From Candidatus Nitrosopumilus sp. (GTDB lineage: Archaea; Thermoproteota; Nitrososphaeria; Nitrososphaerales; Nitrosopumilaceae): a stretch of 5,600 nt of DNA. The stretch spans positions 1 to 5,600 of the forward strand of contig DRGT01000154.1 of the NCBI GenBank assembly GCA_011055585.1. Direction: 5' to 3'. A program made the translations under genes and the position numbers. Positions 4,976 through 5,600 of this stretch are shown in pieces. Positions within the stretch are counted from its first letter, which is position 1; each line of letters begins with the position of its first letter. The notes under the pieces are model-generated. The model was not told the origin of the DNA, made no database searches, and worked only from the letters and a program-made list of their open reading frames with translations.

Positions 4976-5600
4976 ATGGCTAGCTCTCGAAGATTAGACA
5001 TCCAAGGCTCAGCTCCTTTTAAACAATCTGGAATGTATGAGATACAAATTTCAATTTGTGAAAAATTCCCATCAGAAGCAAGCATTACTTCAAAATCATT
5101 TGATAAAATTTGGTCTTCGAATTTTCATTTAAGAATTAAAGATGGTCAATTTTCTGAATCACTTGGTAGTGATAGTAATCCAATTCCTGATTCTGTTTTT
5201 GATTTAGACACAGTTTGGATTGTTGTAATGGACCAATTCTCAACAATGCATTCTGTTTTTGATGTTACAGTTTCTGAAAAACCTTCAACAAGAAAAACTG
5301 TAACGCCAACAAAAACAACTCGTCAAACAATTTCAAAGGAATCACAAGGTGAAAGAGGTGTTAGAGGCACTTCTGGTGATATAGGTGAACAAGGATTTCC
5401 TGGTGCACTCGGTGAAAGAGGTGAACGTGGATCATCTGGCCCAAAAGGTGACAAAGGTCCACAGGGTCTTGCTGGTGACAAAGGTCCACCGGGTGATAAA
5501 GGGCCAGAAGGTGACAAAGGAATTACTGGTGATAAAGGTGACAAAGGAGAAAAAGGTCCAGCTGGTATAACTGGAGAAGAAGGTGACAAAGGTTCTACGG
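4976..5600 (+). CDS. Collagen-like Gly-X-Y repeat protein (partial, open at window end)
   Basis: The frame opens at ATG 4976 and has no stop up to the window edge (208 codons visible). Residues 1-97 form a non-repetitive, probably beta-rich domain (YEIQISICE, VWIVVMDQ, FDVTVS) that I do not recognise. Residues about 98-124 are a Ser/Thr/Lys-rich linker. From Gly125 there are 28 uninterrupted Gly-X-Y triplets, including GFP, GPK, GPP and seven GDK. Proline is common at X and lysine at Y, and KGD/KGE junctions recur; such junctions are known to stabilise bacterial collagen helices by salt bridges. A homotrimeric triple helix is therefore likely. No signal peptide or membrane segment is visible at the N-terminus (MASSRRLDIQG), and there is no other ATG in frame after the upstream TAA at 4889-4891. 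Export and function are open. Similar proteins occur in bacteria, phages and some archaea, often as surface or fibre proteins. Confidence 0.85.
   Translation, partial: MASSRRLDIQGSAPFKQSGMYEIQISICEKFPSEASITSKSFDKIWSSNFHLRIKDGQFSESLGSDSNPIPDSVFDLDTVWIVVMDQFSTMHSVFDVTVSEKPSTRKTVTPTKTTRQTISKESQGERGVRGTSGDIGEQGFPGALGERGERGSSGPKGDKGPQGLAGDKGPPGDKGPEGDKGITGDKGDKGEKGPAGITGEEGDKGST
5348..5600 (+). repeat. Coding Gly-X-Y triplet repeat array
   Basis: Nine-base periodicity with GG at the start of every third codon runs continuously to the window end. At DNA level some units are near-identical: GGTGACAAAGGTCCA occurs at 5447-5461 and 5474-5488, 27 bases apart, and GGTGAYAAAGG variants recur to the end. 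The array could expand or contract by slippage or unequal recombination. Other frames here stay open only because of this periodicity. Confidence 0.85.

Noticed and set aside
5385..5570. Lysine/valine-rich open frame on the + strand in another frame
   Set aside because: It arises from reading the GGTGAYAAAGG repeats out of frame and is low-complexity; the collagen frame is continuous through the region.
5323..5589. Proline/serine-rich open frame on the - strand
   Set aside because: It is the antisense shadow of the Gly-X-Y array: glycine codons read backwards give proline- and serine-rich codons, and the nine-base periodicity removes stops.
1..5600. CRISPR array, insertion sequence or attachment site
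   Set aside because: No regularly spaced direct repeats other than the coding Gly-X-Y array, no transposase or integrase, and no terminal inverted repeats with target duplications were seen.

Overview
The window most likely comes from a marine ammonia-oxidising archaeon (Thaumarchaeota/Nitrososphaerota, Nitrosopumilus- or Nitrosarchaeum-like). This is inferred from very AT-rich DNA, genes preceded by TATA-like boxes with little or no leader and no Shine-Dalgarno site, and a gene set (siroheme sulfite/nitrite reductase, two-domain rhodanese, TPR protein, RidA-like protein) that fits that group. No rRNA or other taxonomic marker is present, so the placement is an inference.

Layout. 1-63 is the tail of a + strand gene that enters from the left. 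142-693 encodes a RidA/YjgF-fold protein with an N-terminal membrane segment and without the catalytic arginine of true RidA. 694-1140 is a 447-base non-coding stretch. Its first part (754-849) holds three consecutive predicted hairpins, the last in a GC-rich island. Its second part holds several short inverted repeats and the promoter of the next operon. 1141-2934 encodes a ferredoxin-type siroheme/[4Fe-4S] reductase, read here as an assimilatory sulfite reductase. It overlaps the start of a two-domain rhodanese gene (2931-3734) by four bases.

The rhodanese gene converges on a - strand gene (3736-4860) with only one base between the two stop codons. That gene encodes four TPR repeats followed by a probable winged-helix domain. 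From a 115-bp divergent promoter region the last gene, 4976 to the window edge, runs rightward. It encodes a collagen-like protein: a 124-residue non-collagenous N-terminal part followed by at least 28 uninterrupted Gly-X-Y triplets, still open where the window ends.

How the genes work together. The reductase and rhodanese form a translationally coupled pair that plausibly makes sulfide and handles reactive sulfur for cysteine, Fe-S or thio-cofactor synthesis. The other genes appear to be independent transcription units. The most unusual items are the archaeal collagen-like protein, the membrane-anchored RidA homologue lacking its key arginine, and the unexplained hairpin-rich segment at 754-849.
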